Below are positions 24,177 to 49,307 of a stretch of DNA of 64,000 bases, in pieces (the stretch's first letter is position 1; each line of letters begins with the position of its first letter). The position numbers and the translations under genes were made by a program. This DNA is from Lepisosteus oculatus (Eukaryota; Chordata; Actinopteri; Semionotiformes; Lepisosteidae). Location of the stretch: assembly GCF_040954835.1 (NCBI RefSeq), contig NC_090723.1, positions 9,868,001-9,932,000 on the forward strand, read 5' to 3'. The notes under the pieces are model-generated. The model saw only the letters and a program-made list of their open reading frames with translations, was not told the DNA's origin and did not search any database.

Positions 24177-25415
24177 CAGTGCTGTGAAAAAGTATGTTTG
24201 TTGCTTTTTACATTTTTGGACAAAAGGATATTTGATCGTCATTTCAACAATATTGAGGTGATCAATATTGGTGATATAATATAAGGTGATCTAACTTGAA
24301 AAAAATCAAATTTTTCACTCATTTGTACTATTCAAATCAACAGAAATGTTATTGCCTTGTGCGGAAAATGTTAGTACACCCCTACCTTTATCATTGCATG
24401 AAATGCCTCCAATTAGAATCAGGTGCACCAAAACAGGTGCAAATGATTAGAACATCACTAGAGAGTAACTTGGAGGGCACTGCCCGATACAAACATCAGA
24501 AAGCTGAGGTGTGTGGCTACATCATGTGAAGGTCAGAAGAGCTCTCTCAGGCCCTCAGAAGAACGATTGTCGATGCCTAGGAGTCTGGGAAGGGTTTTAA
24601 AGCCATTTCCAAGCAATTTGTAGTCAATCACTCCACTGTCCGAAAGACCATCTACAAATGGAGAAAATTTCAAAATTTCGCTGCCAATCTGTCCAGGCCA
24701 GGTTGTCCCACCAAATTCAGCCCAAGAGCTGACCGAAAGATACTGCAGGACGTCTCCAAGAACCCCAGGATAACATCAAGGGTTTTACAGGCAAGTCTTG
24801 CCTCTGTCAATGTCAAAGTGCATGAGTCGACCATCCGAAAGGGACTGCACAACTTTGCGAGATCAGGAAGGAAGAAGCCTCCGCTTTCAAAAAAATAATA
24901 TAGACGCACGACTGAAGTTTGCCAGACAACACCTAGGTGAAGATCATGACTATTGAAACAATGTGCTCTGGACGAATGAGACAAAGGTAGAGCTCTTTGG
25001 CCACAATGCCAGATGTCATGTTTGGCAAAAACGAAAAACTGCCTTTTACCAAAAGAATCTCATACCAACTGTGGTGGAAGCATTATGGTTTGGGGCTGCT
25101 ATTCTGCTTCAGGGCCCGGCCAGCTTGCCATCATAGAGACAATTACAAGAAAACACCTACAATAAGTGATTTCTGCCAAAGGGGGCAACATCAGCTATTG
25201 AAATTAGTGAGTGTACTTATTTTTTCCACAGCAGATAATTGCATTTCTGACTTTTGTTGTTGAATAAATGATTGCAAAGAATAATTTTCATTTTTATTTG
25301 TTAAATTAGATCACGTTTATCTATCAATATTGTTGAAATGAAGATCAAATATCCATACATACAAATATGTTGGAAAAACACACCTTTTCATGGGGTGCAC
25401 TTTTTTACAGCACTG
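24177..25415 (+). mobile_element. Tc1/mariner-type transposon with broken, internally deleted transposase
   Basis: Terminal inverted repeats begin CAGTGCTGTGAAAAAGT and end ACAGCACTG, and the element is flanked by TA at 24175-24176 and 25416-25417, as expected for Tc1 insertion. The repeats are long: GGATATTTGATC and ATTTCAACAATATTGA recur about 60 bp inside both ends. Between them is a degraded Tc1 transposase in the plus sense: the helix-turn-helix region near 24570-24680 and the WTNET/VELFGHNARCHVWQ region near 24965-25035 are recognisable but broken by stops and frameshifts. The C-terminal part with the last catalytic acidic residue is missing. It is a non-autonomous relic. Confidence 0.88.
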
Positions 25416-25417
25416 TA

Positions 25418-26994
25418 CGCATTCTAACCTTTACAAGCCTGAGTCTGTGGGCAGCATTCAAAGAGTTTACGAATGTGATGTTCAGTAATATGATTAATAT
25501 TTTTTAAATGTCAACTGCCATTCTACCCAGGTTACACTGAAGAGAGATCAGGCCTGATCCAATAAAGACAGGACTACACACACAGCAATGTAGCTCTGAA
25601 CAAGGTAGCTACCGCTTCTGAACAGTTTATTTCAATGTTCGGAAGCATTAGTGCATCTAGAAGTAATTAATTTTTAGACATCAAAAGGCACAGTTTGTGC
25701 ATAATGCCCCATTGTCAAAACAGGCGTTTCAATTTTTGGTTTCAACAAAACTTTCAACAATGGAAGGGCAGTCTTCTTTAATTTATATGCTCAGTGCACA
25801 AGGTGTCCTGTATAAGTCAAACATTCATTCTGCAAAGCTGGTCTGCAAGTTCTGTTCCTTATCCCTGTAACATGAATAAGGAAGAATAAGGAAATGGGAC
25901 ACTTTTTCAGACAGGCTAGGAGCAAATTAATCAAGGATTCAATTTTCCCCACAATTTCAGCATCCTTCCTGACCAAAGTAAGGGAAGTGAATGGCTCATA
26001 CAGACCCAGCACAGGGTGAATGATCAGGAGCAAATTGGAAGGACAAAACTGTACCATAGATTATAAGTCATTTCAGAACAAGCACATTTTGTCAGCTTCG
26101 CCAAAACACCAAAAAAAATGTGAGCAACCAGCAGCTGCCTTCGCCCATAGCCCGTTCGGAGAATCAACACATTTTCCACTGATTGTGGCCACTTCTTCAT
26201 TCGCAGACTCCAGGAATCCAGGTCTGGGCGCGGACCCTGTTTTGCGGAAACTCTGGATCAGGAGACACAAAAGTTGCTGCAGGGATTCTCTCTCCCAGGC
26301 TTTGGAACAGTAATGTGGGGGAATTTTAGACTTGGTTCAGCTGGCACAGAAAAGCTTCATAGGTCTTCCACAAGAGAACTGGATCGATTACTTTAACAAC
26401 TGTGGCTCCTGCAGCAGAAAGGTTTTGAGGTGCCTGTTTTTTTCTGGTTACACTGGGGGCGGAGGGGATCGAGACGAGAGATGTTAAAAACAGGAAACCC
26501 AGCTCTAGTCATCTCTCAGTATTTTCAGGTACCAGCAAAGCCAAAACAATATTCCCTTTTATCTCTCACCACATCCTTTGCTTCAAATTCATTCGCTGCA
26601 GCTCAGTATTTATGATAAAAACAGCCCGCTTCATCGCGAGAGGCCAGGGGCCTGAGCAGGAGCACGTCTCCACTGTGAAAGAGCTTTAACAATAAAAGGG
26701 CTGACGAGCACAGGTGTTGCTGCGGTCCGAAAAGCTGCAGAAAGCTCCCCTGCACCTTCTTGCCCTCACATTGATGACAAATGCGGTATTTTTCATTTGA
26801 CCTAGAAAATCAACGTTATGCGTTTCGCCATCTGGGAAATAAAAAAAATGAAAGTGGCAGACCCCAACGCATTTCTGAGACTCGCCCCCACCACAAATAG
26901 TTTTTCAAAGCTGGAGATGGCACAAGCTTTCCCAGTCCAGCAGCAACCAGCATAAACTTTCTGGACCCACACACACTCAAAGCCCACAGACCAG
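25418..26994. other. Intergenic downstream of smarce1
   Basis: No gene or repeat is recognised with confidence. Open frames of about 90 codons at 25791-26313 lack any known motif. Confidence 0.4.
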
Positions 26995-27499
26995 CACGTT
27001 GAAGTTCATGGTTTTATTGGGGGGGGTACAAAATGGTAATTAAAAAAAGATTTAAAATTCATGTTTTTTTCTGTGCTATATAGCCTGATATCTAAAACAC
27101 TTTACTAACCCTACAGGTTCACAGACTCCACCGGACCATTTTGAAATAGCCAGACATTCATTGGCCATCTGATAACATCGAATACATGCGAAGGAGAAAA
27201 AACATCCCTTCTCACTAAAACGTCACTTTTGGGTGGTTAAGGCTGTTGGTTTGTCATACCAAAAACTGGCAACGTAGTTCATATTTCCCTGAAAGATAAA
27301 AATCGACAACATTTTCAACACCACAGCCTCAATCGCCCAAATTAAAACTACAAATGGACCAGATTTCCCCCGTCACGGGTTTTGACAGATCTAGAAAAAC
27401 ACGAAAGCGCAGACGCTCTCCACATCCCACAGAGGAAACGGACAGGAAGGGGGATGAAAGGAACGAAAGACCTTGCGGGGGGCCGCGACCCTGCCGCCC
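26995..27499 (-). promoter_or_regulatory. smarce1: smarce1 3' UTR and poly(A) signal
   Basis: A minus-strand AATAAA at 27013-27018 lies about 485 nt downstream of the smarce1 stop (27500-27502) and is the first clear hexamer. Cleavage is expected near 26995. Confidence 0.55.
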
Positions 27500-40849
<13,350 letters not shown>

Positions 40850-41860
40850 CTTGGATGATGGATGGAGGATATCAGGCTATTCCGGTCATTGGTTCTGTAA
40901 TAAATAAATCTTTTTAGAACAAAAAAAGGAAAAGAAAATAATACAGCATGTTGAACTGTTTGGTATGGATACGGAGATATTGAGCTACTCATGATAACCA
41001 ATCCTGCCAGTCTGATTAGAGACGCCAATGATGCCAAGTCACGGTTCTGTGCAGTGGCAGCTGTTTCGTTGCAAAGTACTACAACATTTCAAAGCCTCAA
41101 AGCAGCCCAGATACATATACAATAAATAAAGGCGCTTTTCTCTCACTAGCAAAGAAAATATGATAAAGCAGACTTTACAACACAAACACGAGAGAGACAT
41201 GCAGTTCTGTCAGTAACACCTGAATAATTATTATTATTACACCAGAGAACGACACGTTCATCACAGCACTGTACAACACACTGTGCCGATCTTACTCTGA
41301 ACAGCTCATTCCTTGCAAAGAGGATATCACCGCTCAAGAGACTTGTGCTTGTATACATCTGCTCACTGACCCGTCTCGTTGTCTGTACACACAAGGCCTC
41401 ACAATAACAAAGAAAACCTCGAGTTCTACCGGCACACTAATCTTCCTGACCCCTACAAACAATATCTTGGATGAACGCCGGCTCTAAAGGGCTCTGGATA
41501 CTAACAAGTAAACAAAAATCAAACTAAAAGCAAATTAAACAACAGGCCATAAGATGACAGATGTTCTGCAGCAACACCAAATGAATGGCGGCAGACATTC
41601 CGGCGGCTCAGGGATGGAGATAAACCAATACGCCAAACTATGTCGATGGTCACGCACAGCAGCACAACGCCTGGGATGTGGTTACTTTTGGGTCACTTGC
41701 TGGCCAGTTTTCACTTGGACATTTTGTAGAAAACGGTGAAAATGAACCTAAAACACACTCACCCCCACACAGCCTTTGTTCGCTCGCACCACTTCCTCTG
41801 CCTCCCCCACGCTAACCTTCGATTAAACTCGGGAGATTCGCTGTTTCAAACCGGCCCGGA
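40850..41860 (-). promoter_or_regulatory. smarce1: smarce1 5' UTR exons and likely promoter side
   Basis: The start-codon exon extends to an acceptor (TTTATTACAG) at 40895-40896, so 40850-40894 is 5' UTR. A strong donor (GTGGGG/GTGAGTG, donor GT at 41761-41762) with GC-richer sequence upstream to about 41860 is a good candidate for the non-coding first exon, as in human SMARCE1. The transcription start is not determined. Confidence 0.5.
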
Positions 41861-42654
41861 GAGATAGGTAGGAGATCTACGAGGGGCGAGAGAGGCGAAT
41901 TAAATAAAAAAAATCTTAATTAAAAGACTAAGAAAAATAATTTGTATTTTATATTTCATTATATATATATGTTTTTGACAATACTAACTGAGCTTTGATT
42001 TAACGTTCTTTTGTTTTTCGAAAGTGCCGCTCTTGACTCTCAGATAGAATTTGCGTGAAGTCCATGTTATGGATTGTGTGAGAAATACACTGGAGAATTT
42101 TTGTTTTTTTAAATCGATAATGAAGAATTTTTCAAATGCTTTTTCAAATGCTTAGCTAATAATACTTAAAAATAAGAACGGGCTCTACTGCAGGGTTTCT
42201 CATTCTAAAGGGTCGCAGGGCGCTGTACACTTGGAAGGGGTCTCACGTCATCCCGCACTGTCCTGCCTCACCTGGGTGACACTGCAGGTCCGGGGACAAG
42301 GGAGATTGGAAAAATAAAAAATTGAAGCTTCACGTAGGCCACGGCGTGCTGGATTTCAGAGGGGACTGAGTGTGTCAACACTACAACATTTAAATCATTT
42401 TCTGTCTTTGCCTTTAGAAATCAGTTGTTAAAATGTGATCTTAAAAATTGTCCTGTCTTCATTCCTATTTTGATTTCTTTAAACATGAAAGGATGTATAT
42501 ATAGAGAGAAATTCAGTTGAGTCCTAATGTTTATTATTATAATTCAGGTGCTGTTGTTTTTTCCTTTCATTTGCTAAGCCCTACCCAGTGAAAGCCACCG
42601 TCACTGTCAGTATATACGATAAATATATCAAACTCCTGAAGGGAATTAGGGGCC
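41861..42654. other. Upstream flank of smarce1; nothing recognised
   Basis: AT-rich, without an open frame of note or a recognised repeat. Confidence 0.4.
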
Positions 42655-43003
42655 ATCATGAACAATAATGTCCTTTGGATGAGACGTAAAACCGAGCTCC
42701 CAACTTTCTGTGGTCATTAAAAATCCCAGGGCATTTCTTAAAAAGAGTAGGGTGTTACCTCAGTGTCCTGGCCAAATTTCCCATTGGCCCTTACCAATCA
42801 TGGCCTCCTAATAATCTCCATCTCTGAACTGGCTTCAGCACTCTGCTCTCCTCCCCACTGAGAGCTGGTGTGTGGTTAGAGTACTGGTGCATCATCCAGG
42901 TGGGGCTGCACACTGGGGGTGGTGGAGGGGATCCCCATTACCTGTAAAGCGCTTTGAGTGGAGTGTCCAGAAAAGCGCTATATAAGTAAGCAATTATTAT
43001 TAT
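42655..43003 (+). mobile_element. 5S-type SINE, 5'-truncated
   Basis: The body (GATGAGACGTAAAACCGAG, CATTGGCCCTTACCAATCATG, GGTGGGGCTGCACACTGG) and tail (GCGCTATATAAGTAAGC, ATT repeat) are present without the 5S head. Confidence 0.8.
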
Positions 43004-43744
43004 GAATAATAATGTCTCTTGTCCCTCAAAAGAACCTTTACATTAGATAAGAGGGTCAGAGGAAAGACCTGAAACAAGTTTTTTTTAATTAACTGTATTA
43101 CAACACTGTATACAGTTCTTTTAAGCAATTAAATTCTAACATGCTTCAAAATTAAAAATTTAAACTGTGATTGGCCATTATCGATCCTTTGTTTGGCTAG
43201 TGGTCATTAAGGCTGGATTCGCACACCAGAGTCTCCAAGCCTGCCAGATGTTACCACGTGCTGTAGTCTGTTCACTGCCTCCTGTTTGAGGATCTCCCCT
43301 GATGAGTCATCGCTGAAGCCTGTTCCGGCTCTGACGCTGATTGTCCGCTTATCCGTGGGAGCACTAAGGAACAGGTTTTTCCCATTTTTCTTCCCTTTTC
43401 TTTCCAGAAAGGACAGGTTGTCCCAGACTGAAATCTCGCTTCAGAGAGACTGTGCACCTGCAGCTCAATGGGAGTGCCAAGATCCTGAATGGTGGCCTGG
43501 GTTGTACCGGTGCTGATCAATAAGAACATTGCACCCCCGCGCCACACACTGCACAATCACACTGAGTTTCAGTGAACATTTGACTGGATTTGCCCTTAAC
43601 CACCTGCCCACATCCCCACGCTGCCTGCCTCCCTACAGTCCTGAACAGCAGTGTAATTACTGGTTATGTCCATTCCTCCAGCTTAGAAGTTCATCAGGCC
43701 AGAACTCTTCCCACTTTCAGCAGCACTAAGCTGATGAAGAGCAT

Positions 43745-43880
43745 ATGCCATCAACGGTCATGACATCATTATTGAGCATTACATCATCATTGGTCATTAC
43801 ATGATTATTGATCGTTGCATCACCATTGGTTGTTACACCATTATTTACATTACATTACACGTTACATCATTACACAGCCT
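43745..43880 (+). repeat. Degenerate short tandem repeat (CATTACATCATTATTG-like)
   Basis: Several diverged copies of a unit of roughly 18-20 bp around ATTACATCATTATTGATC lie in a row. No other function is seen. Confidence 0.5.
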
Positions 43881-44235
43881 TGTGGTCTGCAGGCACAGGT
43901 ACAAGGAGCCGTGCAGAAGGGCCCAAGAGGAACGTCTGCACCAGGGGCTCAGCCCCACTGCCTTCCAGTTACAAATCCAATGCCGTAACCCATTGTTCTG
44001 TGCCACAACCCTTAACACTGTTCATTCAAGTCTGGAACAAAGAAGACTATAAGGGAACCTGATACGAGCTTTCAAAATACACAGAGGCCTTCCACCCTGT
44101 GGGCCTGCCTGGAAACAGCAGTGAAACACAAACCTAAGGAGCTGAACTGCAGTGAAGTGCTTGTGGGGGAGACTGGAACAGGCTACTCAGCCATGCTGTC
44201 AAAACCCAGACGCTGGCTTGTCTCTAGAGGCTGAA

Positions 44236-44640
44236 CAACGTATATTACTGAACAACGTATATCCCTCTAAGGAACTTCTAAAAAAAAGGTTTCACTTTGA
44301 CTGTAACACCTGTACTGTACATTTGGTGAATTCCATCTTGAAACAACTAATCACATTTTTTTTCTCGTGTCAGCATTCAGCAGCTTTCTGGTACTCTGTG
44401 TGTTCTTGGTTAAATAATAGTAATATTTGTGTAAATCTAACTTTTAAGGACATTGTTCTTAGTGTTTTGGATTCAAACAAAGAAGTTTGTATAGTGTTAA
44501 ATGACATTCTCATGTTGGCAAAATTGTACATACATACGCGTGGACTAAAAAAAACTCTTATGGGATTTAAAGAATTTTCTAATTCTTTTAAGCTATACTC
44601 AGGTTCCTTATTCCATATCAAAAATATGCTCAATTAATTG
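44236..44640 (+). mobile_element. L1-type LINE ORF2 C-terminal fragment
   Basis: The frame ending at 44637 encodes YPSKELLKKRFHFDCNTC, FFSCQHSAAFWYSVCSWL and NICVNLTFKDIVL in order, the conserved C-terminal region of fish L1-like ORF2 (a zinc-knuckle-like Cys/His area followed by the FW..V..WL segment). Part of the Cys/His region is scrambled by a frameshift. It is a 5'-truncated relic. Confidence 0.65.
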
Positions 44641-45281
44641 GTTTACAGAAATCTTTCAGCATATAAACATAGTATTTAATGTGACCCCTAACACCACACA
44701 ACCTCATACTGTTGATAAGGGTCTAACTCATTTGTTTGTATATTAAGAACAATTGAAAAACCAAACCAAAAAAACAAGCCAGCCTCTCGTCTGTGGGCTG
44801 CACTGTCCACACAATGCTGGACAGTCCTGAGCTCCGCCTGATTGCTCCGCCTGAGCTCATGCCAGCTGCAGCAGAGAGCATGTGTGACCCCCAGTGGGGA
44901 GCACCCAGTGTCCCCAGGGGAGAGGGAACAGGGCTGCTCGCTCAATCGGGTGTCTGTTTACAGACGGCTGTGCTCTGATCACACCCTCGATACTGGCTGC
45001 ATGCTGATGTCTAGGCTACATTGTTTGGCACTGCTCAGTGGAAATAATTGCCACAGGTACAGTCTTGGGTTTCTCCTACACATTGTTTTTAATCATTTTT
45101 CCCTCTGGAGCCATGCCAGCGAACCTTCTCTGTGGTTTCGGTATTGCCTACAACGCACACAGGCACACACACGCACACAGACACACACACAGGACTTGAG
45201 CAAGGCCACCGAGGGACACAAAAAGCACAAAACATAGAATTAACCACCACATGCGACAGCATTCTCTCTCTGCAGCAACAT

Positions 45282-45568
45282 GAGATTAGATCAGATCACT
45301 TTATTGGCCGTATACAATTTATTGCATTAGGAATTTATCTTTTCGCAGACCCCAGCTTGCTCTCCATGAGACACACAGATGGGGAGAGAGAAGTTTGGGG
45401 TCAGAGTGCAGGGTCAGCCGTCTATACAGCACCCCTGGAGCAGCTGGGGTTAAGGGCCTTGCTCAGGGGCCCAACAGAGTAGGATTCCCCTGCCAACTAC
45501 AGGATTTGAACCTACAACCCTCCAGCCACAGGCGCAGTTCCTTAGCCACAGGGTCACCACTCCCTGCC
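45282..45568 (-). mobile_element. tRNA-derived SINE (type A)
   Basis: Same order as 30190-30515: TTATTGGCCG tail, CCCCAGCTTGCTCTCCATG, GCACCCCTGGAGCAGCTGG and the reverse-complemented B box GGATTTGAACC. Confidence 0.8.
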
Positions 45569-46334
45569 TAAGGTAGATAAAGAATAAATGTTAAATGTAG
45601 AGCCTTATAATCCCTTAAACAGATCCACACTACCAGTTCTCAAACTACAGTTCAGGCTGTATTGACTGTGTGCCCTTACTGTGGACTGTCCTTGCCTTTG
45701 ATAAGACCTGGGCTGTCCCTGGAGAGCTGGTGCACCTGTACGTCTTCAACCTAGCTGAGAGGGGGCGCCAGAGGGCCACTGATCTCTGGAGTGAGGTGCA
45801 GGCTTCAGTAATCCTCACTAAGGTAACTGCAGTTTACTCTATGAGCTATACTTTTGAGCTGCTGGTTCAACTACTTTGTTGAAAACACTTTGTTCCACAC
45901 AGGGCGTCACACTCCCACTGCTCCTCGGAGTGATTTATCTTCTTAATTGCGTGAAATTAGTTTCTAGAAATTGTCTATCTTAGAGCCGATTTAACAAAAC
46001 CTGCAGGTGTTGGCCCAAGTTGGGTAAGAGGCAATAAATTAAGAAGCCGTGTGTCCTCAGGAAATATCATCGACAGCTCACAGGAAAGTTAAATCCGCAT
46101 CTTTAATTTGAAGTTTTTTATTGCAGCTTGTTACCCAGCTCCAGTGTTCGTCACAGATGTTGGTTGCCTTGGTAACTGCGAGGAACAAGAGCAGAGGCGC
46201 TGGAGGACTAGGACGGCCCACTCCCCGAAAATTGCAATGAGTTATTAAAGAAATTAAGTTTGTTGGCCTTGGCAGCCGACTCCCATATTAACAAAGCTCT
46301 CATTATTAAACAGCCTTTTATTTTTTTCTGACTT

Positions 46335-46600
46335 CATAACATAACTTTATTAGCCCTGTACAATTACTTGCATCAGGAATTCATCTTTTCGCACACCCCA
46401 GCTTGCTCTCCATGAGACACAGACACAGAGAGACAAGCCTGGGGTCAGCTTGGGGTCACCTCAGGGTCAGCCGTTGTACAGCACCTGTGGAGCAGTTGCT
46501 CAGGGGCGCAACAGAATAGGATTCCTCTGCCAGCTACAGGATTTGAACCAGCAACCCTCTGGCCACAGGCTCAGATCCTGAGCCACAGAGCCACTGATCT
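46335..46600 (-). mobile_element. tRNA-derived SINE (type A)
   Basis: Carries TTATTAGCCCTGTACAATT, CCCCAGCTTGCTCTCCATG and the B-box complement GGATTTGAACC, then GAGCCACAGAGCCA. Confidence 0.8.
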
Positions 46601-46770
46601 GTCTCTGACTTCCTATATAGTGGAATCCTGAGGCCCAGGGAAAAGAGATTTGGACAGTGGGGTGCAGTCTGCCTTATTTCCCCCCACACCCCATTTCAGC
46701 TGAGCACCGACTGGGAGAGGAGAGTCTGAGAGCAAGGGGGACACCTGTGCCTGAGTGGGGAGGGGTGTCG

Positions 46771-46791
46771 ACGCACACACACACACACACA

Positions 46792-46836
<45 letters not shown>
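46771..46836 (+). repeat. (CA)n microsatellite
   Basis: About 66 bp of CA repeat with AAACACGC interruptions near 46790-46800. Confidence 0.95.
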
Positions 46837-46839
<3 letters not shown>

Positions 46840-47559
46840 CCAGTGTCAGGTAAGTCAGACAGCTTCCTGTCAGCTGATGGTATAATGAATGGATACCAGT
46901 CCCATCTAGGACCTTTTCGGGAACAGGAGAGAAGGATTCTTTTAGGCTTGGCTTGGTGTATGAAGAATTGGGCTGTAAAGATCTGCTATGGGATCCGACA
47001 GATTACAGGGTGATAAGAAGAGCCCTGTTTGGACACGGATGGATCTGTATTGGCTCTATGGAGAAACAGACATGGGTGTTTGAGTACACTGGGTGTAACA
47101 CTGACTCTGTTCTAACATGTGATCCCTGGGCCCCAGTGCACGCAACCTGTCCCTGACCAGGGAAGAAGAGTTGTGCATGTTAGATCAAAGCCCTTCACAG
47201 CCTGTCTTGGAGCTTGCAGTACCAAATGGACCTCCCTGCTGTACGCTCACCCCGAGAGAATGCAGCTACAGCACTACAGGTGACAGCCGGGAGGAAACGG
47301 GAGTTACTGTAGAAACAATCCAGGAGTAAAGGGGAAAAATGGCTTTTAACCCAAGAATAAAACATCCTCTTCCCTGGGTCTTTGAACCCACAGCCCGCAG
47401 CAATCATTTTAAATCTCCAACCACATCTCAATAATACTGCCCCTCCCCCCAAAAGGAATAGCTGATAAAACTCCACCTTTACCAGGTCTATGCAGTCTGT
47501 GTTTACGACACAGATAACGTCATACTCTGAGGTGTGTCTGGCAGCAGCTCTGCTGTGCA

Positions 47560-48385
47560 AAGGGCAGCAGTAAAACACAGGAGCAGGGAGAGTCTAGCTG
47601 GTCCTGAGGCTCACTGACACAAGCCACACCGACACTAACCAGCATCAGAACAGCACTGCTAGAGCACCACAACTCAGACTCCACCACATCACAGCACGGA
47701 TCAAACAGCAATATCTCACACACTGGGACACACACACACAAACACAACATAAACTGGAATGCTACAGAACCCTAAACAGACAATACACACTAGCTGAATA
47801 TTTAACCAAGATAAGAAACAGCAAAAAGAAACAGAGCCTGGCATGTACAGGCTCAGTGACCACAGCCTGGCCATAGAAACTGGGCGACACAGGCAGACCT
47901 GGCTGCCCAGAGAGGACAGGCTGTGCTCCCACTGCCAGCGGGGAGAAATAGAGACAGAGGTGCACTTCCTACTGCACTGTGACAGATACTCTGGGATTAA
48001 AGAAACATTCTTCCCTAAATTCAGAAATCTAGTCCCAGAGTTCCCACGCCTGCCAGAATCACAATGGGTCCCAATCCTACTGGGAGAGGGGGGAGGGAAC
48101 TAAGTTTAACTGGCAGCCCAGTATGTGATCTCCTGTCACAGCCTGAGGAACAGTGAGCCTGTCTCCCAATAATGCTCAATATGTTTACAGTATATATAAA
48201 TATTTTATGACATGTCTCTGTTGTAAATGTTTGTAATATGTCGGTAGATTTTATTTTACATTTATTTGATGTTTTGTTCCATGTTAATTTTATTATTTTT
48301 ATCTGCTTTGGCAACACTGATTGTACCCATCAGTCATGCTCATAAAGCACCTTGAATTGATTTGAATTGAATTGACTAACTGGCT
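47560..48385 (+). mobile_element. LINE 3' fragment (I/Nimb-like) with ORF2 C-terminus
   Basis: The frame ending at 48103 encodes MYRLSDHSLAIETGRHRQTW, then CSHCQRGEIETEVHFLLHC, the C-terminal CCHC-type zinc-binding motif of LINE ORF2. A one-base shift at about 47845 separates it from LECYRTLNRQYTLAEYLTK. The 3' UTR (48118-48385) ends in CACCTTGAATTGATTTGAATT. The same 3' UTR recurs at 61878-62144, tying it to the LINE at the right edge. Confidence 0.8.
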
Positions 48386-49307
48386 TGGACAGCCCTCTCC
48401 AGAGGGTGTCTGCCTCTCAGCTCCTGGGAAAAAGCCATGGAAGAGCTCCTCACAGCCATACCTGCTGTGTGTGCTACAGTATATACCCCAGGTGGGCTGA
48501 CAGCGCCTGCACCTCTGGTGTGTCACAATGATCCCCTTCCTGCTACTAGTCCAGGAGCCGTCTTCCAGAGCGAGCTGGTGCCCTGGGCTGTCACAGCTCT
48601 CCCGTGCTGGGCCAGCGGGAAACGGCAGGACCTCTCTTCTGCAAGAGGACACCTGCCTGGTCTCCTGCCCCAGTGGTCGCCCTGTCTACAGCCTAGAAAG
48701 CCCAGAGATGCTCATGACGCTGTCTTGGACTTCCTGGGATCTCAAATGCACCCCTGCCAAAACACAGCGTGAAAAATATTTGAAACTGTACCGTACAGTT
48801 TATGGTGCACAAAACATGCCCAGGCCCAAAATGTTCAAACTTCTTAGGAAAAATATGGGTTCTCTAATGCAGCTAAGGATTAATTGGAGCTGTGTGGATC
48901 AGTGGGGTGTTTTCAGAGGAGACCCCAATGCTATACTCTGAAACCCAGGTATTCAGTTCACTCTGCTCAGTATCCCGATATCCCTACCATGCTCCAGCAG
49001 GGAGGAGGGAATTCCTGCAGCTGCCTGGCGCTGTGTCTGTGCAGGCGTGGCTCTGCTTCCCGTAACCCGGCTCACCTCCGCTTCCGGGAGCTCTACTGGA
49101 AAGTGGCAGTCACGCCACGGGATCCGTCCTGAAGAATTCTTTACGTTCCTTAATTGGCAAAGTCAGTTAATTGAATTAATCTGATTAAACCGTGGTGTCA
49201 TCAGAATGAAAAGCATTGCATGTCGCCGGGTCAGCATCGGTGTGGATGGGCTTCATGTGCTGAGGTCTGAACGCAGGACCTCAATCCCTACAGCCTACAG
49301 CGGTCGC
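48386..49307. other. Intergenic; nothing recognised
   Basis: Overlapping open frames at 48437-48941 have no known domain and no splice context. Confidence 0.35.
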
